Shown here one piece after another: positions 8,749 through 17,053 of a stretch of DNA of 64,000 nucleotides (the stretch's first letter is position 1; every line of letters begins with the position of its first letter). Source of the DNA: Nocardia sp. XZ_19_385. Its GTDB lineage: Bacteria > Actinomycetota > Actinomycetes > Mycobacteriales > Mycobacteriaceae. The translations under genes were made by a program, and so were the position numbers. A model generated the notes under the pieces. The model was not told the DNA's origin. It ran no database searches and saw only the letters and a list, made by a program, of their open reading frames with translations. The stretch spans positions 124,001-188,000 of the forward strand of contig NZ_JACVEE010000007.1 in assembly GCF_015355755.1 (NCBI RefSeq), given 5' to 3'.

Positions 8749-8777
8749 TTGCACTTCTGTCTGGGACAGTTTATTTT
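8749..8777 (+). promoter_or_regulatory. Candidate promoter of the SDR/monooxygenase operon
   Basis: TTGCAC (8749-8754), a 17-base spacer and TATTTT (8772-8777) resemble a primary-sigma promoter, in a short AT-rich patch between the divergent genes. The first operator begins 3 bases after the -10 element, where a repressor would block initiation. Confidence 0.5.
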
Positions 8778-8779
8778 AT

Positions 8780-8791
8780 GACGTACTCGTC
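8780..8791. promoter_or_regulatory. Putative TetR operator 1 of the divergent region
   Basis: GACGTACTCGTC, followed by CGCTAAT. It differs from the site at 8022-8033 by one base in the core, and both are followed at the same distance by CTAAT. Its position over the expected transcription start of the operon fits a repressor site. Confidence 0.6.
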
Positions 8792-8813
8792 CGCTAATTG
8801 AGTACCGATCAAA

Positions 8814-8825
8814 GACGTATTCGTG
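8814..8825. promoter_or_regulatory. Putative weaker TetR operator 2
   Basis: GACGTATTCGTG, an imperfect copy of the same motif, 34 bases after operator 1 and 32 bases before the first SDR start. It may be a second, lower-affinity site. Confidence 0.4.
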
Positions 8826-8857
8826 CCGCCGGACGTTCTGGACAAAGGGGTCGCTCT

Positions 8858-9724
8858 ATGAGGAAATCGAACCTGGCCGTGGTGACCGGGGCCGGCAGCG
8901 GGATCGGCCGGGCCACCGCTCTGCGATTCGCTGCCCACGGCGCCACCGTGATCGTCGCCGACATCGATGAGCGCGCTGGCAACGAAACCGTCACGCTGGC
9001 ACGGGCAGCCGGTGGCGGGGCGGAATACCGCTGGCTCGACGTCGCCGACGCCACCGCGTGGGAGGACTTCGCCGCGCGGACAACGCGCGACAACGGCGTC
9101 CCGGACGTGGTCGTCAACAATGCCGGGATTCTGATCTCGGGCGGATTTCTGGAGCAGAGCGGGGACGACTGGCGGCGCATGATCGCGGTCAACATGATGG
9201 GCCCCCTCCTGGGCTCTCGAGTGTTCGTCCAGCAGATGGTCGACGCGGGAAAACGTGGAGCCATCGTCAATATCTGCTCGGTCGGCGCGTTTCTGCCGAC
9301 CTCCCTGGCCCCCTCCTACGTGACTGCCAAAGCCGGAGCGTGGATGGGCACCCAGGCATTGCGGGCCGAGTTCGCGGGCCAGGGCATCCGGGTGAGTGCG
9401 GTGTGTCCCGGGCTGATCGATACCGAGTTGTCGGCCAACGGCAGCCGCGCGGGCGCCGACGAGCTCGCCGAGGCGGAATGGGCCGCGAAACTCGCTCGCG
9501 GCCAACGGTTCTTCGGCAGATCCCCGGATCGGGTCGCGGCGGCGGTCGAACGCGCGATTCGCTGGAACCTCGCGACCGTGCCGGTGGGCATCGAAGCCTG
9601 GGCCGGGTGGTACCTGGCCCGGCTGTCACCCGGATTGCTGCGCGGCCTCAACGGGCTGGTCCGGATGCCCTTGGCGGAGAAGGCCGTTCGGCTGTCCGAT
9701 CGAGTGCTGGGTGGGCGGCGATGA
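8858..9724 (+). CDS. Short-chain dehydrogenase/reductase (first gene of operon)
   Basis: A 288-residue classical SDR that would interconvert an alcohol and a ketone with NAD(P). The cofactor motif TGAGSGIG is at the N-terminus, and NNAG and the catalytic Ser-Tyr-Lys region (CSVGAFLP, then SYVTAKAG) follow. ATG 8858 is chosen because AAAGGGG precedes it by 7 bases; an upstream in-frame codon has no such support. The stop overlaps the next start (ATGA). In the M. tuberculosis mymA operon, SDRs sit beside a flavin monooxygenase and a LipR-type hydrolase in a similar way. Here it may supply the ketone for a Baeyer-Villiger monooxygenase (inference). Confidence 0.9.
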   Translation: MRKSNLAVVTGAGSGIGRATALRFAAHGATVIVADIDERAGNETVTLARAAGGGAEYRWLDVADATAWEDFAARTTRDNGVPDVVVNNAGILISGGFLEQSGDDWRRMIAVNMMGPLLGSRVFVQQMVDAGKRGAIVNICSVGAFLPTSLAPSYVTAKAGAWMGTQALRAEFAGQGIRVSAVCPGLIDTELSANGSRAGADELAEAEWAAKLARGQRFFGRSPDRVAAAVERAIRWNLATVPVGIEAWAGWYLARLSPGLLRGLNGLVRMPLAEKAVRLSDRVLGGRR

Positions 9725-10581
9725 GAACAGCGATCGTGACCGGTGGCGGCGCCGGCATCGGACGGGAGACGGCTCGGCTGCTCGCGAGCACCGGCTATCG
9801 GGTGGTGGTAGCCGATATCGACGAGAGCAGCGCCCAGACGGTGGCCGACGAGATCACCACCGCCGGTGGACGCGCGCACCCCTACCGGCTGGACGTGGCG
9901 AGTGAAGCGCAGTGGGACAAATGCGCCGAGTGGATCCGCGGAGAGTTCGGTCCGGCCCATGTGCTGATCAACAACGCGGGGGTCATGGACACCGGCGGAT
10001 TCGTCGAAACCAGTGCGGTGCAATGGCAGCGCACCATCGACGTCGACCTGATGAGCGTGATCTACGGATCCCGGGTGTTCGCCCGACAGATGATCGACGC
10101 CGGCATCGAAGGCCACATCGTCAACCTCTCCTCCGGGGCCGCGTTCTTCCCCGCCAAGTACATCCCCGCCTACGCCTCGGCCAAGGCCGCGGTACTCATG
10201 GCCAGCCAGGCGCTACGAGTGGAGTTGCGGCCCAAAGGGATCGGTGTCACAGCCATCTGCCCCGGCGCCGTCCGGACCGACCTGATCGCGCACGGAGAAC
10301 GCGCCGGACTCGATGCGACCCAGCAGGCCGCCTGGCGTGCCGAGGCCGGCCGCGTGCAGGGACTGGCTTTCGCGAAACCGGACAAGGTCGCGCGAATCAT
10401 CGAACGCGCGATTCGCCGGAATCCGGCGATCGTGCCGGTGAACCCCGAGGCCTGGATCGGCTACGGACTATTCCGCCTGTCACCCGGCTTGGTTCGCGCC
10501 GTCGGCAGTGTGGGGTCGCTCGACCTCGCCGACCGCCTGCTGTCGCGAGTGCAGCCGCTACTGAACCGAATCACGAGGTGA
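9721..10581 (+). CDS. Short-chain dehydrogenase/reductase (second gene of operon)
   Basis: A 286-residue classical SDR, clearly a paralogue of the gene before it: the same length, and similar C-terminal segments (RRNPAIVPV versus RWNLATVPV, and RLSPGL in both). It has the cofactor motif TGGGAGIG, NNAG and a catalytic YASAKAA. ATG overlaps the preceding stop by four bases, so translation is coupled. The pair probably arose by tandem duplication and may act on two different hydroxyl groups or stereoisomers. Confidence 0.9.
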   Translation: MRTAIVTGGGAGIGRETARLLASTGYRVVVADIDESSAQTVADEITTAGGRAHPYRLDVASEAQWDKCAEWIRGEFGPAHVLINNAGVMDTGGFVETSAVQWQRTIDVDLMSVIYGSRVFARQMIDAGIEGHIVNLSSGAAFFPAKYIPAYASAKAAVLMASQALRVELRPKGIGVTAICPGAVRTDLIAHGERAGLDATQQAAWRAEAGRVQGLAFAKPDKVARIIERAIRRNPAIVPVNPEAWIGYGLFRLSPGLVRAVGSVGSLDLADRLLSRVQPLLNRITR

Positions 10582-10584
10582 GAC

Positions 10585-12132
10585 ATGATGAATGACACTG
10601 TGTACCCGCAGTATGAGGTCGCCGTGGTGGGCGCGGGGCCGGGCGGCATCGCGGCCGGGGTGAAACTGCGCCGGGCCGGTATCGATGACTTCGTCGTGCT
10701 CGAGCGTGCTGACGAAGTCGGCGGCAGCTGGCACGAGAACCACTATCCCGGTCTGGGCGTGGACGTTCCGGCGCTGGCCTACCAGTACTCGTTCGCGCGC
10801 AAGTCGACCTGGAGCCGGGTCTTTCCGCTCGGGCCGGAGGTCAAGCAGTATCACGTCGAGGTCGCGCAACGGTTCGGGGTGCGCGACCGGGTGCGCTTCG
10901 GCGCCGAGGTCGATCGCGAGGAATGGGACGACGATGCCGAGTACTGGACGCTGCACCTGACGGACGGGACCACGGTCACGGCACGATTCGTCATCAGCGC
11001 GGTCGGTGCGTTCGTACGGCCCAAGGCCGATGTCGGCATCCCCGGAGCCCGGTCGTTCAAAGGCATGGTGCTGCGGCCCAGTAGTTGGGACCACGACTAC
11101 GACCTGGCCGGCAAACGGGTCGGCATCATCGGCACCGGAGCCAGCGCGGTCCAGATCATCCCGTCGATCGCGCCGGAGGCCGGACGGCTGAGCGTCTTCC
11201 AGCGCACCCCGGTGTGGTCACTGCCCAAGCCCGATTTCCGGATTCCCATTGCGCTGCAACGTATTCTGGCGCTGCCGGGCATTCAGCCGGTCTTGCACGC
11301 CAGCGCGCTGGTGGTCGTCGATCTCGCTTTGCGCGCCGTGGTCGGCCTGCCGGGCACGGTCATCCATCCGCTCATGGATCGCTTCGACGCCGGTTGCCAG
11401 GCGTTGTATCGGCGCTATCTGGCGCGCGTGATCAGCGATCCGGAAACCAGGGCGGGTCTGACGCCGGATTTCGGGGTGCTGGCCAAACGCCCGACGCTGT
11501 CGAACAGCTATCTGCGCGCCTACAACCGGGACAATGTCACGCTGGTGACCACGCCGATCGAGAAGATCACGCCCACCGGTGTTCGGACCGCAGATCGGAG
11601 GCTGCATCGGTTCGACGCGCTGATTCTGGCGACCGGTTACGAGGTGTTCTCCGATCCGGAGACCTACCGCCCGGGAACAGTGCTGGGCCGCGCTGGATTC
11701 GATCTGGCCAAGTTCTACAACGAGCAGGGACTACAGGCGTATCAGAGCGTGTCGGTCCCCGGCCTGCCCAACCGCTGGACGCTGGTCGGGCCCTACTCTT
11801 GGACCGGGTCCGGATGGCATGCCTTCGTGGAGATGACCGCCGACCACGCGGTACGCGCCATCGGTGAAACTCGTCGGCGCGGCACGCGGTGGTGTGAGGT
11901 CCGCAAGGAAGCCGCCGATGCCTATCACCGTGATATCCACCGGCGCGGTGCGGCGCTGCGCTACTACCTGGCCGACCTCAATGGTCACGTCCCGACCTAC
12001 TACCGGAACTCCCAGGGTGACAGCACCTATGTGCGGCCGTCCGGATTCTTCGAGGCGCGCCGAGGCAACCGTCGGTTCCCGCTCGACGACTACCGGTACG
12101 GAGTTCGAGCAGCGGCAGGGGCACCGGCATGA
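10585..12132 (+). CDS. Flavin-containing (Baeyer-Villiger type) monooxygenase 1
   Basis: A 515-residue class B flavoprotein monooxygenase. The FAD motif GAGPGG is near residue 15 and the NADPH motif GTGASA near 185. The Baeyer-Villiger fingerprint F-x-G-x-x-x-H-x-x-x-W is seen as FKGMVLRPSSWD, with Arg164 in place of the normal His; the two sister enzymes downstream keep the His. The C-terminal ATGYEVFSDPETY segment is typical of the family. It is separated from the previous gene by three bases and overlaps the next by ATGA. The likely reaction is insertion of oxygen next to a ketone, or heteroatom oxygenation. The His-to-Arg change makes the exact reaction uncertain. Confidence 0.9.
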   Translation: MMNDTVYPQYEVAVVGAGPGGIAAGVKLRRAGIDDFVVLERADEVGGSWHENHYPGLGVDVPALAYQYSFARKSTWSRVFPLGPEVKQYHVEVAQRFGVRDRVRFGAEVDREEWDDDAEYWTLHLTDGTTVTARFVISAVGAFVRPKADVGIPGARSFKGMVLRPSSWDHDYDLAGKRVGIIGTGASAVQIIPSIAPEAGRLSVFQRTPVWSLPKPDFRIPIALQRILALPGIQPVLHASALVVVDLALRAVVGLPGTVIHPLMDRFDAGCQALYRRYLARVISDPETRAGLTPDFGVLAKRPTLSNSYLRAYNRDNVTLVTTPIEKITPTGVRTADRRLHRFDALILATGYEVFSDPETYRPGTVLGRAGFDLAKFYNEQGLQAYQSVSVPGLPNRWTLVGPYSWTGSGWHAFVEMTADHAVRAIGETRRRGTRWCEVRKEAADAYHRDIHRRGAALRYYLADLNGHVPTYYRNSQGDSTYVRPSGFFEARRGNRRFPLDDYRYGVRAAAGAPA

Positions 12133-13184
12133 CCACGCCCGCAACGTCTTCCGCCGTTCCTGTGACGCGAGAGGTCGTCAGTATCGAGTTCGCGAGCCGG
12201 GCCAGCGTCCGGTTGCGCCTAGCGCATGCTTTGCTGCGCGCCGTGCTGCGGCCCGCGGTCGACGGGCTGTGCGTGCTCGCCGAGCGAACCCCGCTCCGCG
12301 GGGCCCCGGCCTTTCGCATCGCCAACCACGCCGAGTTGCTGGCCGTTCCGCTGCGTGCGCCGCGCGGTACCCGGCGGGAACCGGTGCGATTCCCGGACTT
12401 CCGGGCCGAATGGCTGTGGCACCGAGACGATCCCGGACCGGACGCAACCGAACACGGGGCGATTCTGTACTTCCACGGTGGCGGGTTTCTGGCCGGCGGC
12501 TTGCACAGCCACCGCCGCCTTGCTGCTCGTATCGGCCGAGCGTCGGGTGTGGCACTGCTCAACGTCGACTACCGCCAGCTGCCGAGGGGACATTTCACCG
12601 ATACCGTCGCGGACGCGATGACCGCGTATCGCTATCTGCTCGAGCGTGGATTTCCCGCCGACCGCATCGTCTTCGCCGGTGACTCGGCCGGCGGGGGATT
12701 GGCCTTCGCGCTCGCGCTGGCCGCACGCGCACAAGCGATTCCGCTTCCGGCCGCCATCGCGGCCATCGCCCCGTTCGCCGATCTCGATCCCACGATCCGG
12801 CGCTCCCATCCCAACGATCGGCGCGATGCGGTGTTGTCGGCGCGGGCACTGGCGATCCCCGCGCTGATCGGTTTCGCTCGCGACGGCGTCCTCGATCCGA
12901 TGTGGTCGCCGGTCAATCATGATTTCACCGGCATGCCCCCGGCGCTGATCCAAGTCAGCAATGTCGAAGTGCTGCTTCCGGATTCGGAGGCGCTGGTGCG
13001 CCGATGTGCCGAAGCCGGCGTTCCGCACACTCTGCAGATCTGGGACAACGCCATCCACGTCTTCCACGCCGGTGCTGATCTGCTGCCGGACGCGCGAGCG
13101 GCCATCACCGAGATCGGTGCCTTTGTTCGCCGCGTCATCGACACCCGGACGAGCCTCGCCGCCGACCGGACCACCGCGGCGTGA
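12129..13184 (+). CDS. Alpha/beta hydrolase, HGGG (hormone-sensitive lipase/LipR-like) family
   Basis: A 351-residue esterase. The oxyanion-hole motif is HGGGFLAGG, the nucleophile is in GDSAGG, and a C-terminal Asp/His pair is plausible around PDSEAL and HVFHAG. Family members hydrolyse short acyl esters. Here it follows a Baeyer-Villiger monooxygenase and would be suited to opening the ester or lactone that enzyme makes (inference). It resembles lipR in the mymA operon in position and family. Both ends are coupled: ATGA at its start and GTGA or close spacing at its end. Confidence 0.88.
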   Translation: MTTPATSSAVPVTREVVSIEFASRASVRLRLAHALLRAVLRPAVDGLCVLAERTPLRGAPAFRIANHAELLAVPLRAPRGTRREPVRFPDFRAEWLWHRDDPGPDATEHGAILYFHGGGFLAGGLHSHRRLAARIGRASGVALLNVDYRQLPRGHFTDTVADAMTAYRYLLERGFPADRIVFAGDSAGGGLAFALALAARAQAIPLPAAIAAIAPFADLDPTIRRSHPNDRRDAVLSARALAIPALIGFARDGVLDPMWSPVNHDFTGMPPALIQVSNVEVLLPDSEALVRRCAEAGVPHTLQIWDNAIHVFHAGADLLPDARAAITEIGAFVRRVIDTRTSLAADRTTAA

Positions 13185-13213
13185 CCCCGCCGCACGACCA
13201 CGGACAGGTTTCC

Positions 13214-14779
13214 ATGAGTTCCACCAGTACACCCTCCTATGAGGTGCTCGTCATCGGCGCGGGTTTCGGCGGGATCGGCACCGGCGTCGCACTGCGCCGC
13301 GCGGGCATCGAGAACTTCCTGATCATCGACAAATGGCATACGGTCGGCGGCACCTGGAACGCCAATACCTATCCCGGCGTGGCCGTCGACGTGCCCGCGC
13401 CGATCTACAACTTCTCTTTTCAGCAGCGCTCGACCTGGTCTCGATTCTTCGCGCCCGGCACCGAGATTCAGCGCTATGCCGAGGAAGTGGTGGACCGCCA
13501 GCAGTTGCGTGGCAAGCTGCGGTTGGGATGCGGTGCCAGCGCGGCGCGTTTCGACGAAGCCGCAGATCTGTGGCGGGTGCAAACCACCGACGGCGACGAG
13601 ATCACCGCCCGATTCGTGGTGAGCGCGGTCGGGGCGCTCGAACAGCCGAAGCCACCGGCGATTCCCGGCATCGACGCCTACGCGGGTACCCTCATGCACA
13701 CCGCGCGCTGGGATCACTCCTACGACTACCGCGGCAAGCGCGTCGCTGTCATCGGCACCGGAGCCACCGCCCTGCAAGTGATTCCGAAGCTGGCCGAACT
13801 TGCCGGGCAGCTGACCGTGTTCCAGCGCACCGCGATCTGGGTCGCGCCCAAGCCGGACTTTCCGATGGGCGCGCTGAGCAACCGGGTGCTCGACTTCGCG
13901 CCCGCCCAGCGGGCGGTTCGGCTTCTCGGCAATGTCGCGGTCAACGCCTTCCTCGGTCTCGGATTGGCGTTGTCGGACTATCCGCGGGTGACCTCCGGTG
14001 TCCTCGGAACCGGCGAGGCGCTGCTCAAGGCCTATCTGTTCACCCAGGTTCGGGACCGCGGCTTGCGACGCGCGCTCACCCCGGCCTACCGGCTCGGGTG
14101 TAAACGACCGTCGATCTCCAACAGCTACTTCAAGACCTACACCCGCCCGCACGTGGACCTGGTCACCACACCGATCGAGCGTTTCACCGCGGGCGGCATC
14201 GTCACCGACGACGGCGCGCTGCGCGAATTCGACATGGTGGTGACCGCCACCGGATTTCGGGTCATGGATCGCGGCGCGACACCGCCCTATCCCGTATACG
14301 GTTGCGGCGGAATCGAACTGGGTGAGTTCTGGGATACCAACAAGTACCAGGCGTACGAGGGTGTATCGGTCCCGGCGTTCCCCAACATGTTCCACATCTT
14401 CGGGCCCTACGGCTACGCGCCGGGTTCGGTGATCCCACTCATCGAGGCGACCGCAGCGCACAGCGCACGGGCGATCGGGCAGGCGCGACGGCGCGGCGCC
14501 ACACGCGTGCAGATCCGCCAGGAACCACACGACGCGTACTTCGCGCGAATGTATGCCCGCAACAAGAACACCTACCTGTTCCAGCAGGGTTGCGCGGCCT
14601 CGCGCACGTACTACATCAACTACCAGGGCGACGGGCCGGCGTTCCGGGCCACCACGCAACTCGGAATGTATTGGAGCAACCGGCATTTCCCCCTCGACCA
14701 CTACCGATACACCACGACGCGACCCCTCGTGTCCGACACCCCGCCGGCCCCCGCTCGGGCGCTGACCACCGACCACTGA
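13214..14779 (+). CDS. Flavin-containing (Baeyer-Villiger type) monooxygenase 2
   Basis: A class B flavin monooxygenase of about 521 residues, paralogous to its neighbours. The FAD motif is GAGFGG, the NADPH motif GTGATA, and the Baeyer-Villiger fingerprint is intact apart from Tyr for Phe (YAGTLMHTARWD, His near residue 162). ATG 13214 is preferred because GGACAGG lies 5 bases upstream. An in-frame GTG at 13181 overlaps the previous stop and would add 11 residues. It differs from its sisters in the C-terminal half (FRVMDRGATPPYPV instead of YEVFSDPE), suggesting a different substrate. Confidence 0.9.
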   Translation: MSSTSTPSYEVLVIGAGFGGIGTGVALRRAGIENFLIIDKWHTVGGTWNANTYPGVAVDVPAPIYNFSFQQRSTWSRFFAPGTEIQRYAEEVVDRQQLRGKLRLGCGASAARFDEAADLWRVQTTDGDEITARFVVSAVGALEQPKPPAIPGIDAYAGTLMHTARWDHSYDYRGKRVAVIGTGATALQVIPKLAELAGQLTVFQRTAIWVAPKPDFPMGALSNRVLDFAPAQRAVRLLGNVAVNAFLGLGLALSDYPRVTSGVLGTGEALLKAYLFTQVRDRGLRRALTPAYRLGCKRPSISNSYFKTYTRPHVDLVTTPIERFTAGGIVTDDGALREFDMVVTATGFRVMDRGATPPYPVYGCGGIELGEFWDTNKYQAYEGVSVPAFPNMFHIFGPYGYAPGSVIPLIEATAAHSARAIGQARRRGATRVQIRQEPHDAYFARMYARNKNTYLFQQGCAASRTYYINYQGDGPAFRATTQLGMYWSNRHFPLDHYRYTTTRPLVSDTPPAPARALTTDH

Positions 14780-14792
14780 TCCGGAGACGGCC

Positions 14793-15422
14793 ATGAGTAT
14801 CACTTCGTTCCTGCACACCCAGCACGCCGCACGACAGCCGGTCGACGACTCCGTGTTCGATTCCGCCGCATTGGTCTTCACCGTCGAGCGGATCTTCGAC
14901 GCACCGGTCCAGGCCGTGTGGACCGCCCTGGACGACGAGCACGCCTGGAAGTGGTTGCCAATTCCTCGCTCCGGCGTGCACTACGACGCACCGGCGCGCG
15001 GCGCCGGGGTGGTGCGAGAAATGGGGTCCGTGTTCGCGCCACTGCGCTTCCTGTGGGTGGAACGCGAGAAGTTCTGGCGGTACGAACCGAACCAGCGCAT
15101 CACCTTCGGTGTCGTGAGCGGGAACTGGAGCCAGTACCTGCTGGTGCGCCAGTACGCCGAGGATATGACCTTCGCCGATATCGGTGACGGCCGGACAAGG
15201 CTGGTGTGGACGGTCGCGGTCACCCCGCGACTGGCCGTGCGTTTCGCCACCTGGTTCCCGCCGCTGTGGCGCGCGGCGTACTCACTCGGTGGTGTCGGCC
15301 CCCTCTTTCGGCGGCGCGTCGCCCACGTAGCACGCACAACCGCAGCGCCGGGACCGATCAACACGAACGGTATCTCCTCAGCCGAGCCGGCCGGTCGAAA
15401 TGTCGAGGAAGGTATCCAATGA
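14793..15422 (+). CDS. SRPBCC-fold protein
   Basis: A 209-residue protein with the START/Bet v1-like SRPBCC pattern: VERIFDAPVQAVWTAL near the N-terminus, a mid-region WRYEPNQRITF, and a late strand TRLVWTVAVTP followed by a C-terminal amphipathic helix. Such domains bind hydrophobic ligands or act as cyclases and hydrolases; no catalytic residues can be assigned. GGAG lies 6 bases before the start. It is located between two monooxygenases in the same operon and overlaps the next start by ATGA, so it may bind or chaperone the hydrophobic substrate of the pathway. Confidence 0.75.
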   Translation: MSITSFLHTQHAARQPVDDSVFDSAALVFTVERIFDAPVQAVWTALDDEHAWKWLPIPRSGVHYDAPARGAGVVREMGSVFAPLRFLWVEREKFWRYEPNQRITFGVVSGNWSQYLLVRQYAEDMTFADIGDGRTRLVWTVAVTPRLAVRFATWFPPLWRAAYSLGGVGPLFRRRVAHVARTTAAPGPINTNGISSAEPAGRNVEEGIQ

Positions 15423-17053
15423 CTCGAAGCAACGGAGCCGCAACGGGATTCGCCGTTTCGCCGGAGATCCCCCAGCATGAGGTGGTCGTGATCGGTGCCG
15501 GCATCGGCGGTATCTGCGCCGGTGTAAAACTCCAGGAGATCGGGATCGAGAACTTCCTCATCGTCGATCGGATCGGCGGTCTCGGCGGCACCTGGTACAG
15601 CCACAGCTACCCCGACGCTGGCTGCGATATCCCCAGCACCACCTATCAGTTCTCCTTCGCCCGGAAACCTGACTGGGACCGATTCTTCGCCAAACGCGAT
15701 CAGATCCTGGAATATCTCGAAGAGGTAGCGGCGAATTACGACCTGCCGCGCCGAATGCGCTTCCACACCACCATCGTTCGCGAGGAATGGGATGACCAGC
15801 ACGCACTGTGGCGGCTGCATACAGCATCCGGGGGAGTGCTGACCGCCAGGTTCGTGATCAGTGCCGTCGGCGCCTACATCAACCCGAAGACCGCGCCGAA
15901 CATCCCCGGGTTGGACTCCTACACCGGGGTTTCCATGCATCCGGCGAGTTGGAATCACGACTTCGACTTCACCGGCAAGCGAGTGGCGATCGTCGGCGTC
16001 GGTGCCAGCACCATGCAGATCGCGCCGAAGCTCGCCGCGCAGGTCGAGCGACTCGACATCTACCAGCGGACCCCGCAGGTCTACCTGCCGAAACCGGATT
16101 TCGTGCTGCGCCCGTGGATGCAGCGGCTCCTCGCCGTGCCCGGCGGCTCGGCGGTGGCCAACGGTCTCGCCCAGACAGTGATCGACTCGATGCTGCGGGT
16201 CGCTGTCTACACTCCGGCTCCGGTGTGGAAGATCGGCGCGCGGCTGGTCGACTTCCTCGGCCGGAACGCCTATGCGGGATGGGTGCGATACAAGGTGAAG
16301 GACAAGGCGATTCGCCAGCTGCTGCGTCCCGGCTTCGGCATCGTCTGCATCCGCGGCGGCGCGGGCGGCGACTACCTACCCACCCTCAACCGCGACAACG
16401 TCGAACTGCTTACCGCCGGCATCGCCGAGATCACCCCGACCGGCATTCGCAGCGCCGACGGCCTCGAACGCGAAATCGACGCCCTGATCCTGGCCACCGG
16501 CTACGAGGTGTTCTCCGACCCCGAGAGCTACAAACCCGGAACCGTGATCGGCCGGGACGGATTCGACCTCGGCGCTTTCTACAACACCAAGGAGCTCAAG
16601 GCCTACTACAGCACCGCCGTCGCCGGTATCCCGAACCGCTTCATCATGATCGGTCCCTACTCCTGGACCGGCACCGCGTTTCACTACTTCGTGGAGAACG
16701 CCATGCGGCACATCGCCACCGTCATCGACGAGACCCGGCGCCGAGGGGCCACCGTCGTCGAGGTGCGCGCCGAGGCCCAGGAGCGTTTCCATCAGGAAAT
16801 GCTCCGCAGCGGCCGGAATCTGGCCTATTACCTGGAAACCCGATGCTCGGGATCCAACAGCTATTTCATCAATTCGCAGGGGAAATCGCCCTACATTCGA
16901 CCGTGGTCGCTACTGAAGACCTACCGCAAAGCCGTCCGCTTCGACCGCGAGGATTACAGTTACCGCCACTCCCTCGAACTGGAACCGGTCGTCCTATCGG
17001 GTGCGGAGATGGAAATCGCACGACGCCCACCAGCGGAAATTCGAACTCAGTAG
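15419..17053 (+). CDS. Flavin-containing (Baeyer-Villiger type) monooxygenase 3
   Basis: A 544-residue class B flavin monooxygenase. The FAD motif is GAGIGG, the NADPH motif GVGAST, and the Baeyer-Villiger fingerprint is YTGVSMHPASWN with His kept. It shares ATGYEVFSDPESYKPGT and PYSWTG with monooxygenase 1, so those two are closer to each other than to monooxygenase 2. The start overlaps the SRPBCC stop (ATGA) and is preceded by GAGGAAGG. It is the last gene of the coupled operon, and about 1 kb of poorly coding DNA follows. Confidence 0.92.
   Translation: MTRSNGAATGFAVSPEIPQHEVVVIGAGIGGICAGVKLQEIGIENFLIVDRIGGLGGTWYSHSYPDAGCDIPSTTYQFSFARKPDWDRFFAKRDQILEYLEEVAANYDLPRRMRFHTTIVREEWDDQHALWRLHTASGGVLTARFVISAVGAYINPKTAPNIPGLDSYTGVSMHPASWNHDFDFTGKRVAIVGVGASTMQIAPKLAAQVERLDIYQRTPQVYLPKPDFVLRPWMQRLLAVPGGSAVANGLAQTVIDSMLRVAVYTPAPVWKIGARLVDFLGRNAYAGWVRYKVKDKAIRQLLRPGFGIVCIRGGAGGDYLPTLNRDNVELLTAGIAEITPTGIRSADGLEREIDALILATGYEVFSDPESYKPGTVIGRDGFDLGAFYNTKELKAYYSTAVAGIPNRFIMIGPYSWTGTAFHYFVENAMRHIATVIDETRRRGATVVEVRAEAQERFHQEMLRSGRNLAYYLETRCSGSNSYFINSQGKSPYIRPWSLLKTYRKAVRFDREDYSYRHSLELEPVVLSGAEMEIARRPPAEIRTQ

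Noticed and set aside
12917..14881. 654-codon minus-strand frame over monooxygenase 2
   Set aside because: Antisense shadow of a clear class B monooxygenase; no recognisable domain.
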